A DNA stretch of 64,000 nucleotides, from positions 620,001 through 684,000 of the forward strand of contig NZ_NWUC01000001.1 of NCBI RefSeq assembly GCF_002750855.1, in the 5' to 3' direction. The translations under genes and the position numbers were made by a program. Position 1 is the first letter of the stretch. The number at the start of each line of letters is the position of its first letter. Under the pieces are notes generated by a model. It was not told the DNA's origin and searched no databases. It saw only the letters and a list, made by a program, of their open reading frames with translations. This DNA is from Neopararhizobium haloflavum (GTDB lineage: Bacteria > Pseudomonadota > Alphaproteobacteria > Rhizobiales > Rhizobiaceae). Below are positions 52,904 through 62,360 of this stretch, in pieces.

Positions 52904-53956
52904 ATGCAAACGAAGATCCCGGCGACGGTGATCACCGGCTTTCTCGGTGCCGGCAAGACAACGATGATCCGCAATCTCCTGACCCGCGCGGATGGAAGGC
53001 GGATCGCGCTGATCATCAACGAATTCGGCGACCTCGGGGTCGATGGCGAGGTCCTGAAGGGGTGCGGCGCCGAGGCGTGTTCGGAAGAGGATATCGTCGA
53101 ACTGACCAATGGCTGCATCTGCTGCACCGTCGCGGACGATTTCATACCGACGATGGAGACGCTTCTGGCGCGCGAGAACCGCCCCGATCACATCGTGATC
53201 GAGACTTCGGGACTTGCCTTGCCGCAGCCGCTTGTCGCGGCGTTCAACTGGCCCGGCATCAAGGAGCGCGTGACCGTTGACGGCGTCGTCACCGTGGTCG
53301 ATAGCCCGGCCGTCGCCGCCGGTCGGTTCGCCGATGACGAGGGCCGCATCGATGCGATGCGCACCGCCGACGAGACGCTCGACCACGAAAGCCCGCTGGA
53401 GGAATTGTTCGAGGACCAACTGACGTCGGCGGACCTGATCATCCTGAACAAGGCCGACCTCATCGACAGCGCCGGCATGGATGCTGTGCGTGCGTTCGTT
53501 GCCGGTCGGTCAAACCGCAAACCCCAGATGATCGAGGCATCCGGCGGCAAGGTGCCCGCTTCCGTGCTGCTGGGGCTGGGCGTGGGTACGGAAAACGACA
53601 TCGCCAACCGGCCTTCGCAGCATGAGCGAGACCATGCAGACGGCAGCGACCACGATCATGACGAGTTCGAAAGCTTCGTCGTCGATCTGGGATCCGTCAG
53701 CGCGCCGGAAAGCTTTACCGACGGGCTGAAGCGCGTGATCGACGCGCACGACATCCTGCGCCTGAAAGGCTTCGTCGACGTACCCGGAAAAGCCATGCGG
53801 CTGGTCGTCCAGGCAGTCGGCAGCCGCATCGATACCTATTTCGATCGTCCCTGGAGACCGGGAGAGCCGCGTGCGACACGGCTTGTCGTGATCGGCCTGC
53901 ACGATCAGCTGGATCCTGCCGCGATCCGCGACGGGATCGCGGCGGCGGCGGCCTGA
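52904..53956 (+). CDS. cobW: CobW, metal-insertion GTPase of cobalamin synthesis
   Basis: A 350-residue G3E GTPase: Walker A GFLGAGKTT (12-20), INEFGDLGVDG, the metal-binding CxCC as CICC (C71, C73, C74) and NKADLI for GTP. A His/Asp-rich stretch near residue 240 (HERDHADGSDHDHDE) is typical. It is thought to deliver cobalt to the CobNST chelatase. It lies between cobU and cobN. Confidence 0.95.
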   Translation: MQTKIPATVITGFLGAGKTTMIRNLLTRADGRRIALIINEFGDLGVDGEVLKGCGAEACSEEDIVELTNGCICCTVADDFIPTMETLLARENRPDHIVIETSGLALPQPLVAAFNWPGIKERVTVDGVVTVVDSPAVAAGRFADDEGRIDAMRTADETLDHESPLEELFEDQLTSADLIILNKADLIDSAGMDAVRAFVAGRSNRKPQMIEASGGKVPASVLLGLGVGTENDIANRPSQHERDHADGSDHDHDEFESFVVDLGSVSAPESFTDGLKRVIDAHDILRLKGFVDVPGKAMRLVVQAVGSRIDTYFDRPWRPGEPRATRLVVIGLHDQLDPAAIRDGIAAAAA

Positions 53957-53960
53957 AGCC

Positions 53961-56900
53961 ATGCATCTCCTGCTCGCGCAGAAGGGTTCGATCGCCGATG
54001 GCGAGGAGGCGATCGATCTTGGCCAGTCGCCGGGCGATATCGTTTTCCTGTCTGCGGCCGATACGGAGCTCGCTGCCGTCGCGGCGGCAACGGCCGATGG
54101 TGCGGCCGGCGCCAGGTCCGTTCGCGTCGCCAGCCTGATGGCGCTGAAGCACCCGATGTCCGTCGACACCTATATCGAGCGCACGGCGCGCCACGCTCGC
54201 ATGATCGTGGTGCGGGCGTTGGGGGGCGCCGGATATTTCGGCTATTGCCTCGATGCGCTTCTGGCCGTGGCGGCCCGCCATGGCATCGGCTTCATCGCTC
54301 TGCCGGGCGATGACAAGCCGGATGAGGGACTGTCCCGCTATTCGACGATCGAAGCGAGCGACCGCGACGCGCTCTGGGCCTTTCTCAATGAGGGTGGAGC
54401 GGAGAACACGCGCGGCTTTCTCAGCCATCTCGCGGCGATGGCGGGAGACGGTGAGCGACCTCCAGGTGCCGTACCCTTGATGAAGGCGGGCCGGTGGGAT
54501 GGCCCCCGCTCGAAGGACGGCGGCCACTTCCACGCAACGGCCGCCATCGTCTTCTATCGCGCGCTCGTCCAAAGCGGCCAGACGGGGCCGATCGCCGAAC
54601 TCGTTGCGGCGCTCGAGCGCCAAGCGGTCCGGGTCGTCCCCATCTACGTCTCAAGCTTGAGGGACCCGGTTTCGATCGGCGTGGTGGAGCGGGTGTTCGC
54701 CGAGACGCCGCCGGACGTGGTGCTGAACGCGACCGGGTTCGCCGTATCGGCGCCAGGCCGCGAGAGTGGAGGCACGGTGCTGGAATCCACCGGTGCCCCG
54801 GTGCTTCAAGTGGTGCTCTCCTCGTCTGACCGCGCAGCCTGGGAGGCATCGCCGCAAGGGCTTTCGTCGCGTGACCTGGCCATGAACGTCGCCTTGCCGG
54901 AAGTGGATGGCCGCGTCATGACCCGCGCCGTTTCGTTCAAGTCGGCCGACCGCTTCGACCAGCGGGTCGAAGCTCCGATCGTCGCGCATGAGCCAGTGGC
55001 CGATCGTGTTCGGTTCGTGGCGCAGCTGGCGGCAAACTGGGCGCGGCTCAAGCGGACGCCGGCGGCAGAGCGACGCGTTGCCATCATCCTTGCCAATTAC
55101 CCCAACCGCGATGGGCGGCTCGGCAACGGCGTCGGACTCGATACTCCCGCCGGCACCGTGGAAGTTTTGCGGGCCATGGAACGCGCGGGTTATCAGGTCG
55201 GCGACCTGCCGGTGAGCGGGGATGATCTGATCGATCGCCTGATGGCTGGGCCGACCAATGCGGCGGTCGATGCGCGCATCGTTCGCGAGACGCTTTCGCT
55301 CAAGCAATACAACGCGTTCCTCCAATCGCTTCCGATATCGATTCAGGAGAGCATTGAAAGTCGATGGGGTGCGCCGGAAGACGATCCGTTCTTTCTGGGC
55401 GAGGCATTCGCGCTCCCGCTCATGCGGTTCGGCAATACGGTGCTCGGCATTCAGCCAGCCCGTGGCTACAACATCGATCCGAAGGAAACCTACCACTCGC
55501 CCGACCTCGTGCCGCCGCACGGCTATCTGGCGTTCTATGCCTATCTGCGAGCGGTGCGCGACGTGCATGCGGTGGTCCATATGGGCAAGCACGGCAATCT
55601 GGAATGGTTGCCGGGAAAAGCGCTGGCGCTGGCGGAGCGCTGCTGGCCGGAGGCCGTCTTCGGGCCGACGCCGCATCTTTATCCGTTCATCGTCAACGAT
55701 CCCGGCGAAGGAACGCAGGCCAAGCGCCGTAGCGCGGCCGTGATAATCGACCACCTGACGCCGCCCCTGACGCGGGCCGAAAGCTACGGCCCGCTCAAGG
55801 CGCTCGAAGCGCTGGTCGACGAATATTACGACGCGGCGGGCAACGACCCCCGCCGGCTGTCGCTGCTCAAGCGCCAGATTCTCGACCTCGTCCGGGACAT
55901 CGGGCTGGACAAGGACGCAGGCATTGATGCGGAGGCGGGCGATGACCGGGCGCTGGAGGTGCTGGATGCCTATCTCTGCGATCTGAAGGAAATGCAGATT
56001 CGCGACGGGTTGCATGTCTTTGGCGTCTCTCCTGAAGGCCGGTTGCTGACCGACCTGACGGTCGCGCTGGCGCGGGTGCCGCGCGGCGAGGGCGAGGGTG
56101 GTGATGCGAGCCTGCAGCGCGCCATCGCCTCGGACCTTCGGCTGGGTATCGATCCGCTCGACTGCGACATGGCCGTCCCCTATGACGGCGCGCGACCTCG
56201 TGTTCTCGAAAGCGTGTCTGGCGATCCCTGGCGCACATATGGCGACACGGTAGAGCGGATCGAACTGCTGGCAGCGCGCCTCGTCGGAGATACGGGCGGC
56301 TGTGATGGGCAGTGGAAAGCCACGCTCGGCGTTCTTCAGGAAATCGAGACAAGATTGAAGCCGGCGATTGCCCGTTCTGGTCCGGCGGAGATCGCGGGGC
56401 TTCTGAGGGGCCTTGCCGGGCAGTTCGTCGCGCCGGGGCCATCCGGGGCGCCAAGCCGCGGGCTACCGGATGTCCTGCCGACCGGCCGCAATTTCTATTC
56501 CGTCGACAGCCGTGCAGTGCCCACGCCGGCGGCATGGGAACTCGGCCGCAAGTCGGCGGAGCTGCTCGTGACCCGCTACGCGCAGGATCATGGCGACTGG
56601 CCCACTTCGCTGGGACTGACCGCCTGGGGGACCTCCAACATGCGGACCGGAGGCGACGACATCGCCCAGGCAATGGCCTTGATCGGAGCAAAGCCCATCT
56701 GGGATCATGCCTCGCGCCGTGTCACGGGCTACGAGATCGTGCCGCTCGCCCTTCTCGGACGGCCGCGGGTCGACGTGACGCTGAGGATTTCGGGCTTCTT
56801 TCGCGACGCCTTCCCTGAGCAGATCGCGCTTTACGACAAGGCGGTGCGGGCGATCGGCGCGCTGGATGAGGAGGAGGCGGACAATCCCATCGGCGCGCGT

Positions 56901-57668
56901 ATGCGCCGCGAAACCACAGTTCTCGTCGCGCAGGGCGCCGGCGAAGAGGAAGCGCGTCGCCGTGCGGGCTATCGCGTTTTCGGGTCCAAGCCGGGTGCCT
57001 ACGGTGCGGGCTTGCAGGCACTGATCGACGAAAAAGGCTGGGAAAGGCGCGGTGACCTTGCCGAGGCCTACATGGTGTGGGGCGCCTATGCCTATGGCGC
57101 ACAGATCGAAGGGGCGGCCGAGCGAGGCCTGTTCGAGGCGCGCCTGTCGAGCGTCGACGCGGTGGTCCAGAACCAGGACAACCGTGAGCACGATCTGCTC
57201 GACTCGGACGATTACTACCAGTTCGAAGGCGGCATGAGCGCGGCCGTCGAGACATTGAAGGGCGCGCGTCCGGCTATCTATCACAACGACCACTCGCGGC
57301 CGGAACGGCCAGTCGTCCGGTCGCTGGAAAACGAGATCGGCCGCGTGATGCGCGCGCGGGTCGTCAATCCCAAGTGGATCGAAGGCGTGATGCGCCATGG
57401 CTACAAGGGTGCCTTCGAGATCGCCGCAACGGTGGACTACATGTTCGCGTTCGCGGCTACGACAGGCGCCGTGCGCGATCATCATTTCGAACTGGCCTAT
57501 CAGGCGTTCATCGCAGACGAGACGGTTCGCGCCTTCATCGGCGACAAGAACGCGCCGGCGTTGAAGGAACTCGCGCAACGGTTCATTGAGGCGATGGAGC
57601 GAGAGATGTGGACGCCGAAAAGCAATTCGGCCAAGTTCACCCTTTGCGAGATCGTCGGAGAGGGATGA
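53961..57668 (+). CDS. cobN: Aerobic cobaltochelatase subunit CobN
   Basis: A 1235-residue CobN/BchH-type subunit, normal in length, that binds hydrogenobyrinic acid a,c-diamide and cobalt and works with CobS and CobT (not in the window). Landmarks: YPNRDGRLGNGVGLDTP, RGYNIDPKETYHSPDLVPPHG and VVHMGKHGNLEWLPGKA, and C-terminal HGYKGAFEIAATVDYMF. The last gene's start overlaps its stop by three bases. It shares the riboswitch transcript. Confidence 0.97.
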   Translation: MHLLLAQKGSIADGEEAIDLGQSPGDIVFLSAADTELAAVAAATADGAAGARSVRVASLMALKHPMSVDTYIERTARHARMIVVRALGGAGYFGYCLDALLAVAARHGIGFIALPGDDKPDEGLSRYSTIEASDRDALWAFLNEGGAENTRGFLSHLAAMAGDGERPPGAVPLMKAGRWDGPRSKDGGHFHATAAIVFYRALVQSGQTGPIAELVAALERQAVRVVPIYVSSLRDPVSIGVVERVFAETPPDVVLNATGFAVSAPGRESGGTVLESTGAPVLQVVLSSSDRAAWEASPQGLSSRDLAMNVALPEVDGRVMTRAVSFKSADRFDQRVEAPIVAHEPVADRVRFVAQLAANWARLKRTPAAERRVAIILANYPNRDGRLGNGVGLDTPAGTVEVLRAMERAGYQVGDLPVSGDDLIDRLMAGPTNAAVDARIVRETLSLKQYNAFLQSLPISIQESIESRWGAPEDDPFFLGEAFALPLMRFGNTVLGIQPARGYNIDPKETYHSPDLVPPHGYLAFYAYLRAVRDVHAVVHMGKHGNLEWLPGKALALAERCWPEAVFGPTPHLYPFIVNDPGEGTQAKRRSAAVIIDHLTPPLTRAESYGPLKALEALVDEYYDAAGNDPRRLSLLKRQILDLVRDIGLDKDAGIDAEAGDDRALEVLDAYLCDLKEMQIRDGLHVFGVSPEGRLLTDLTVALARVPRGEGEGGDASLQRAIASDLRLGIDPLDCDMAVPYDGARPRVLESVSGDPWRTYGDTVERIELLAARLVGDTGGCDGQWKATLGVLQEIETRLKPAIARSGPAEIAGLLRGLAGQFVAPGPSGAPSRGLPDVLPTGRNFYSVDSRAVPTPAAWELGRKSAELLVTRYAQDHGDWPTSLGLTAWGTSNMRTGGDDIAQAMALIGAKPIWDHASRRVTGYEIVPLALLGRPRVDVTLRISGFFRDAFPEQIALYDKAVRAIGALDEEEADNPIGARMRRETTVLVAQGAGEEEARRRAGYRVFGSKPGAYGAGLQALIDEKGWERRGDLAEAYMVWGAYAYGAQIEGAAERGLFEARLSSVDAVVQNQDNREHDLLDSDDYYQFEGGMSAAVETLKGARPAIYHNDHSRPERPVVRSLENEIGRVMRARVVNPKWIEGVMRHGYKGAFEIAATVDYMFAFAATTGAVRDHHFELAYQAFIADETVRAFIGDKNAPALKELAQRFIEAMEREMWTPKSNSAKFTLCEIVGEG

Positions 57669-58054
57669 TGGAAATAAGAAGCGGACATTGCCTTTGCCGG
57701 GCAGTGCGTTTCGAAACGCGCGGCGCGCCGAAATGGGTGGCGTTCTGCCACTGCGAATCATGCCGCCGCGCCCTTTCCGCACCGGTGGCGGCGTTTGCAT
57801 CGTTCCGCGACGAGAATGTCGCGTTTTCAGGCGAGGCACCGCGCACATACCGATCCTCGCCGGCCGTCGAGCGGGCGTTTTGCGGAAGGTGCGGATCGCC
57901 GATCTGGTACCGCAATGACGATCTGCCCGAGGAGGTCCATCTCCTGCTCGCCTCGTTTGAAGACGACCGGAACTGGCGGCCGGAAAAGCACGATTTCTAC
58001 AGTGAACATCTGCCGTGGCTCGTCTGCGGCGACGGCCTGCCGGCAAAGGACTGA
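57665..58054 (+). CDS. GFA / CENP-V-like zinc protein in the cob operon
   Basis: A 129-residue protein of the glutathione-dependent formaldehyde-activating-like (GFA, Mss4-fold) family: zinc cysteines in GHCLCRAVRF, CHCESCRR and FCGRCGSP. The start, ATG at 57665, overlaps the cobN stop. It lies four bases before cobO. Its role here is not known. A formaldehyde-related function would fit the neighbouring demethylation pathway, but family members are often not such enzymes. Confidence 0.87.
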   Translation: MMEIRSGHCLCRAVRFETRGAPKWVAFCHCESCRRALSAPVAAFASFRDENVAFSGEAPRTYRSSPAVERAFCGRCGSPIWYRNDDLPEEVHLLLASFEDDRNWRPEKHDFYSEHLPWLVCGDGLPAKD

Positions 58055-58058
58055 GACC

Positions 58059-58697
58059 ATGGCGGAAAAGTCGGAAAAGACCCTCAACATGAGCGAGGAC
58101 GCCCTGAACGCGCGTCATGCGGAGAAGATGCGCAAGAAGAAGGCGGCTCGCGACAAGATCATCGCGACCAAGACGATCGAGAAAGGTCTGACGATCGTCC
58201 ATACCGGCAAGGGCAAGGGGAAGTCGACCGCAGCATTCGGCATGGTTTTCCGGGCGCTCGGCAATGGAATGAAGGTCGGTGTCGTTCAGTTCGTGAAGGG
58301 CAAATGGGGGACCGGCGAGCGCAATGTGCTCGACAGGTTCGCCGACCAGGTGACGCTGGCGACGATGGGCGAGGGCTTCACCTGGGAAACGCAGGACCGC
58401 TCGCGCGATATCGCCGCGGCAAGGGCCGCCTGGGAGAAGGCGAAAGCCATGATACTCGACGAGGAGCACCATATGGTGCTCTGCGACGAACTCAACATCG
58501 TGCTCAGATACGACTATCTGCCGATCGGGGAAATCCTGGACGTGCTGCAGGCAAAGCCGGCCATGAAGCATGTCATCATCACCGGTCGGAACGCCAAGGA
58601 CGAACTCATCGAACTGGCCGATCTCGTGACGGAAATGGAAATGATCAAGCATCCGTTCAGGGCGGGTATCAAAGCCCAGATCGGCATCGAATATTGA
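58059..58697 (+). CDS. cobO: Cob(I)yrinic acid a,c-diamide adenosyltransferase
   Basis: A 212-residue CobA/CobO-type adenosyltransferase. It has the long basic N-terminal helix (NARHAEKMRKKKAARDK), the modified P-loop GKGKGKST (50-57), FVKGKWGTGE and LCDELNIVLRYDYLP. It adds the adenosyl ligand to cobalt. Last gene of the riboswitch-controlled operon. Confidence 0.96.
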   Translation: MAEKSEKTLNMSEDALNARHAEKMRKKKAARDKIIATKTIEKGLTIVHTGKGKGKSTAAFGMVFRALGNGMKVGVVQFVKGKWGTGERNVLDRFADQVTLATMGEGFTWETQDRSRDIAAARAAWEKAKAMILDEEHHMVLCDELNIVLRYDYLPIGEILDVLQAKPAMKHVIITGRNAKDELIELADLVTEMEMIKHPFRAGIKAQIGIEY

Positions 58698-58763
58698 AAG
58701 TGTCGCCGAGGGGCCGGAAGACCTTCGGCCCGAGCCGCTGCGACGGCGGCAGATCGTGCAGTC

Positions 58764-59114
58764 CTACAGATGCACCAGCACGTTCACGAGTTTTCCGAAG
58801 GGATCGCGCACGAAGAAGCGCCGGACGCCCCACGGCTCCCGCGCCGGTCCGTACTCGATCGGATGACCGGCAGCCTGAAGCTTGTCCAAGATCGCGTCCA
58901 GGTCGTCAACCTCGATCGAGAGGTCGGGCACAGGCGCTCCCGAGCCGCCCTCGCGCATCACGCTGAGCTGCAGGGTCATTCGATCGGCGTTTCCGAGGGT
59001 GATGATCCAGCCGAGATCCATCAGGACATCGAGACCGAAAACAGTCCCATAGAATTCGCGGCCGGCCGCAAGGTCATCGGCCGCGATATTGGCAACGATA
59101 CGGCGGACCCCCAA
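58764..59114 (-). CDS. VOC (glyoxalase/bleomycin-resistance) family protein
   Basis: A 116-residue VOC protein: VANIAADDLAAGREFYGTVFG, LSIEVDDLDAILDKL and FFVRDPFGKLVNVL. It stops close to the end of cobO and is three bases after the second VOC gene, so the two form an operon. The substrate is unknown. Confidence 0.88.
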   Translation of the reverse strand: MGVRRIVANIAADDLAAGREFYGTVFGLDVLMDLGWIITLGNADRMTLQLSVMREGGSGAPVPDLSIEVDDLDAILDKLQAAGHPIEYGPAREPWGVRRFFVRDPFGKLVNVLVHL

Positions 59115-59117
59115 TCG

Positions 59118-59558
59118 TCAGCCCCCTATCGGCTTTTCCCCGACCTTCGGCCAGTAGGTGCCGAACGCCCACAGATTGCCGTCCGGGTCCCTGCAGGAAA
59201 AGTCGCGGCTGCCATAGTTGGTGTCGTACGGCTCGGCCTCGATCGTGACGCCGGACGCCTTGATCCTGGCAAAAAGGGCGTCGGCATCGTCGACGGCAAT
59301 GTAGATTGCGTCTGTGCGTCTGCCGGCAGGGTCGCCCACGAGTTGGCCGTAACCGTCCTCGCGATGGCGGCCCAGCATGATGATCGACGACCCGTACGCC
59401 AGTTCGGCATGAACGACATGTCCGCCGCTGCGGTAGACAACACGTTCTGCAAAGCCGACGACGTCGCATAGCCATGCGATGACCGTGTCCGGATCGTTGC
59501 AGCGAAAGGTGGGAAAGATTCGGGGCGACTGCATCGCATCGGGCTTCGTCATCAGCAT
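59118..59558 (-). CDS. VOC family protein
   Basis: A 146-residue VOC protein (AIYIAVDDADALFARI, DFSCRDPDGNLWAFGTYW), close to the PhnB/glyoxalase-like bleomycin-resistance group. It is the first gene of the pair ending at 58764. The internal similarity to its neighbour is limited to the fold. Confidence 0.86.
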   Translation of the reverse strand: MLMTKPDAMQSPRIFPTFRCNDPDTVIAWLCDVVGFAERVVYRSGGHVVHAELAYGSSIIMLGRHREDGYGQLVGDPAGRRTDAIYIAVDDADALFARIKASGVTIEAEPYDTNYGSRDFSCRDPDGNLWAFGTYWPKVGEKPIGG

Positions 59559-59678
59559 TGTCCTTCTTCGGCCAGCTGTCTCACGCGCTTGTTATCCCAC
59601 CAGCGGATTTGTCATGGAACCCCTCTCGCGACGGGCGTGTTCCAGCGTTTGACGGAGTCCACTTCAATGGAGAATTTC

Positions 59679-60836
59679 ATGACCATGACCGCTTTCAGGA
59701 AACTCGCAATCGCTTCGACCGCGATGCTGATCGTTTCTCCGGCTCTTGCCGAACCGATCAATGAAACCTTCGAGACGGAGAGCGGGTCCATACAGGTGGA
59801 AACGGTGACGGAGGGGATTGCCGAGCCCTGGGGGCTGGCACTGCTTCCCGACGAGAGCTGGCTGGTGACGGAGAAGGAAGGCAATCTGCGCATGATCTCT
59901 TCGGACGGCGCGCTTTCGGATCCGATCAGCGGCACGCCGGAGGTGGATGCGCGCGATCAAGGTGGGCTCCTGGATGTCACCATCGATCCCGATTTCGAAG
60001 AGAACCGGATGGTCTATCTCAGCTTTTCGGAGCCGGGCGAGAACGACACGAACTCTACCGCCGTCTACAAGGCCCGGCTTTCCGACGACGGCACCGCGCT
60101 CGAAGATGGCGAAGTGATCTTTTCGCAGCAGCCCAAAGAAGTTAGCACCAAGCACTATGGCTCGCGCATCGTTTTCGACGGTGATGGACATCTGTTCGTG
60201 ACGCTTGGCGAGCGCTCCGACGCCGAATTCCGCGGCCAGGCACAGGATCTGGATAGTCACCTGGGCAAGATCGTGCGGATCAATCCGGATGGCTCGGTCC
60301 CCGAAGACAATCCTTTCGTCGACGATGCCGAAGCGCTTCCGGAGATATGGTCCTACGGCAACCGGAACGTCCAGGCGGCGGCGATGAATCCCGAAACCGG
60401 CGATCTCTGGGAAATCGAGCACGGGCCGATGGGCGGCGATGAGCTGAACATCATTCAGCCCGGCAACAATTACGGATGGCCGCTCGTTTCACATGGCGTC
60501 GAATATTCCGGCGATCCGATCAACGAGGGAGAAGCGGCGATGGAGGGCGGCACGGACGCCATTCTCACATGGACGCCGGTGATCGCGCCTTCAGGCATGA
60601 TATTCTATGACGGCGAGGCATTCCCTGAATGGCAGGGTGATATCTTTGTCGGCGGCCTGGCATCGGCGGCTCTGGTTCATGTCGACGTCGAGGGTGAAAG
60701 CGCGGAGGAAAAGGCGCGGTATCTCGAAGACCTCGGCATGCGCATACAGGACGTCGCGCAAGGACCGGAGGGCGCCATCTACGTTGTGACCGACGACACC
60801 AACGGTCATCTCTTGCGCATCATGCCGGCCGACTGA
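59679..60836 (+). CDS. PQQ-dependent sugar dehydrogenase-like protein (soluble beta propeller)
   Basis: A 385-residue exported protein: signal peptide to about SPALA, then IAEPWGLALLPDESWLVTEK, DQGGLLDVTIDPDF, ITLG-type 'VTLGERSD', and GNRNVQAAAMNPETG with the catalytic 'EIEHGPMGGDELNII'. These are features of the soluble glucose/aldose sugar dehydrogenase (YliI-like) group. The ATG at 59679 (GGAGA upstream) is preferred to 59667. A strong terminator follows. Confidence 0.88.
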   Translation: MTMTAFRKLAIASTAMLIVSPALAEPINETFETESGSIQVETVTEGIAEPWGLALLPDESWLVTEKEGNLRMISSDGALSDPISGTPEVDARDQGGLLDVTIDPDFEENRMVYLSFSEPGENDTNSTAVYKARLSDDGTALEDGEVIFSQQPKEVSTKHYGSRIVFDGDGHLFVTLGERSDAEFRGQAQDLDSHLGKIVRINPDGSVPEDNPFVDDAEALPEIWSYGNRNVQAAAMNPETGDLWEIEHGPMGGDELNIIQPGNNYGWPLVSHGVEYSGDPINEGEAAMEGGTDAILTWTPVIAPSGMIFYDGEAFPEWQGDIFVGGLASAALVHVDVEGESAEEKARYLEDLGMRIQDVAQGPEGAIYVVTDDTNGHLLRIMPAD

Positions 60837-60863
60837 TCGTCAGATAGACCGTTTCACACAGTC

Positions 60864-60894
60864 GCGCCCGCCGCATGTCCGGCGGGCGCTTCTT
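60864..60894. terminator. Terminator between the sugar dehydrogenase and TSUP genes
   Basis: Perfect nine-base stem GCGCCCGCC / GGCGGGCGC followed by TTCTTC on plus. It lies between convergent genes. Confidence 0.75.
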
Positions 60895-61679
60895 CATGCG
60901 GCGAAAAAGATGCGGATCGGATGTTCGGGGTCGAGCAGCAACCGCGCGGCGAGCAGGATGCAGACGATGACCAAAAGCGGCTTGATGATGCGCGCACCAT
61001 TGCGCATCGCGAGCGCTGCACCGAGCCGGGCGCCGAAGATCTGCGCCGCGCCCATGGCCAAGCCGATCTTCCAATAGACGACGCCGACTGCAGCGAAGAC
61101 GAGGAATGCCCCGAGATTGGAGGCCAGGTTGAGGAATTTCGTGTGCGCGGTCGCCTTGAGAACGCCGAATCCGGCCAGCGCGACGAAGGCGATCATGAAG
61201 AACGAGCCTGTTCCGGGACCGAACAAGCCATCATAGAAGCCGATGAGCGGAACGAGCGTCAGCCCGAAGACGAAGGGGGTCATTCGGCGCGCGCGGTCGA
61301 TATCGTCCATGTTCGGCTTGAGGGCGAAATAGACCGCGATCGCAATCAGCAGGACTGGGAGGAGGGCGGCGAGAAAATCTCCCGGGACGACGGCGGCCAG
61401 CACCGCGCCTAACGCGCCCCCGAGACCGGCAAGGAGAGCAGCCGGCAACTGGCTGTTGATGTCGACATGCCCCTTGCGCGCGTAAGCGAGCGTCGAGGAC
61501 GTCGCTCCGAACAGGGCCTGAAGCTTGTTGGTCGCCAGCGATTCGACAGGCGAGAGACCGGCCAGCATCAGAGCCGGAACCGTCACCAGTCCTCCGCCGC
61601 CGGCGATCGCATCGACGAATCCACCCAGAAAGGCGGCTGCCAGCAGGAACAGCGTTGCTGTGGATAAGAGTTCTTCCAA
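60894..61679 (-). CDS. TSUP/TauE family membrane transporter
   Basis: A 261-residue eight-helix membrane protein: AAAFLGGFVDAIAGGGGLVTVPALML near the start and DGLFGPGTGSFFMIAFV in the second half, the two family repeats. TauE/SafE proteins export sulfite or sulfoacetate and related anions; the substrate here is unknown. Single gene on the minus strand. Confidence 0.9.
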   Translation of the reverse strand: MEELLSTATLFLLAAAFLGGFVDAIAGGGGLVTVPALMLAGLSPVESLATNKLQALFGATSSTLAYARKGHVDINSQLPAALLAGLGGALGAVLAAVVPGDFLAALLPVLLIAIAVYFALKPNMDDIDRARRMTPFVFGLTLVPLIGFYDGLFGPGTGSFFMIAFVALAGFGVLKATAHTKFLNLASNLGAFLVFAAVGVVYWKIGLAMGAAQIFGARLGAALAMRNGARIIKPLLVIVCILLAARLLLDPEHPIRIFFAA

Positions 61680-61858
61680 TGGTGAGCGCCCGAGAAGTGT
61701 GATTTGATCGGGCTATGGCAGAGCGCGACCGTTTCCACAATGGCGCGCTCTCGGCGTATTTTACGATCTGCCTTCGTCGCATCGACGAAGGCCGCGACGG
61801 CGCTTTTGCGCGCCGATGATTGCCGCCCGCGGAGGCAACATGTCGGGCGAGATGAACG

Positions 61859-62293
61859 ATGGGGCTGGCGAGGAACCTGTGGACGACGTGGCAGACGCGG
61901 CGCATGCGCCGGGCCATTGCGCGGCGTCTCGACCGCGAGCCGGTCGCAGTGGCGCAGATATTGCTGCTTTTTCGCATGATGCTGGCCGATGGTGTCGTGC
62001 GTGACCCGGAAATGCAGGTCTTCCAATCGATCTGCAGCGAACATTTCGGCATCCGTCCGGCAGAGATGATGGCGCTCCACGCCTATCTGGAAAAGCGGCA
62101 AGGCAAAGCGGACTCGGAGGTGAGGGATCGGCTGCTGAAGTCCATGAGCATGGAAGAGCGGCTGCGGCTGATCGGACTGATGGGACGGATCGCCGGCTCG
62201 TGTACCTCGCCGCACGAGACCTCGGCCAGCGACGAACGCTTCATCCGCGAGACCGCGGTGGCGCTCGGCGTCAGTCGGATGGATGCGTCCTGA
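61859..62293 (+). CDS. TerB-like family protein
   Basis: A 144-residue helical protein with the TerB core VAQILLLFRMMLADGVVRDPEM, then a cluster of helices and FIRETAVALGVS. TerB proteins bind metal through acidic residues and are linked to tellurite resistance, but stand-alone members have no proven role. The GGAGG ribosome site at 61834 fits an ATG in another frame at 61840, so the start of this gene is uncertain. Confidence 0.72.
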   Translation: MGLARNLWTTWQTRRMRRAIARRLDREPVAVAQILLLFRMMLADGVVRDPEMQVFQSICSEHFGIRPAEMMALHAYLEKRQGKADSEVRDRLLKSMSMEERLRLIGLMGRIAGSCTSPHETSASDERFIRETAVALGVSRMDAS

Positions 62294-62360
62294 TCTGCGA
62301 TGCGTCGGATTCGGGCGCAGGGATGTCGCTTGTCCGTTTGACCGCTTCGGCGGGCTGCTT

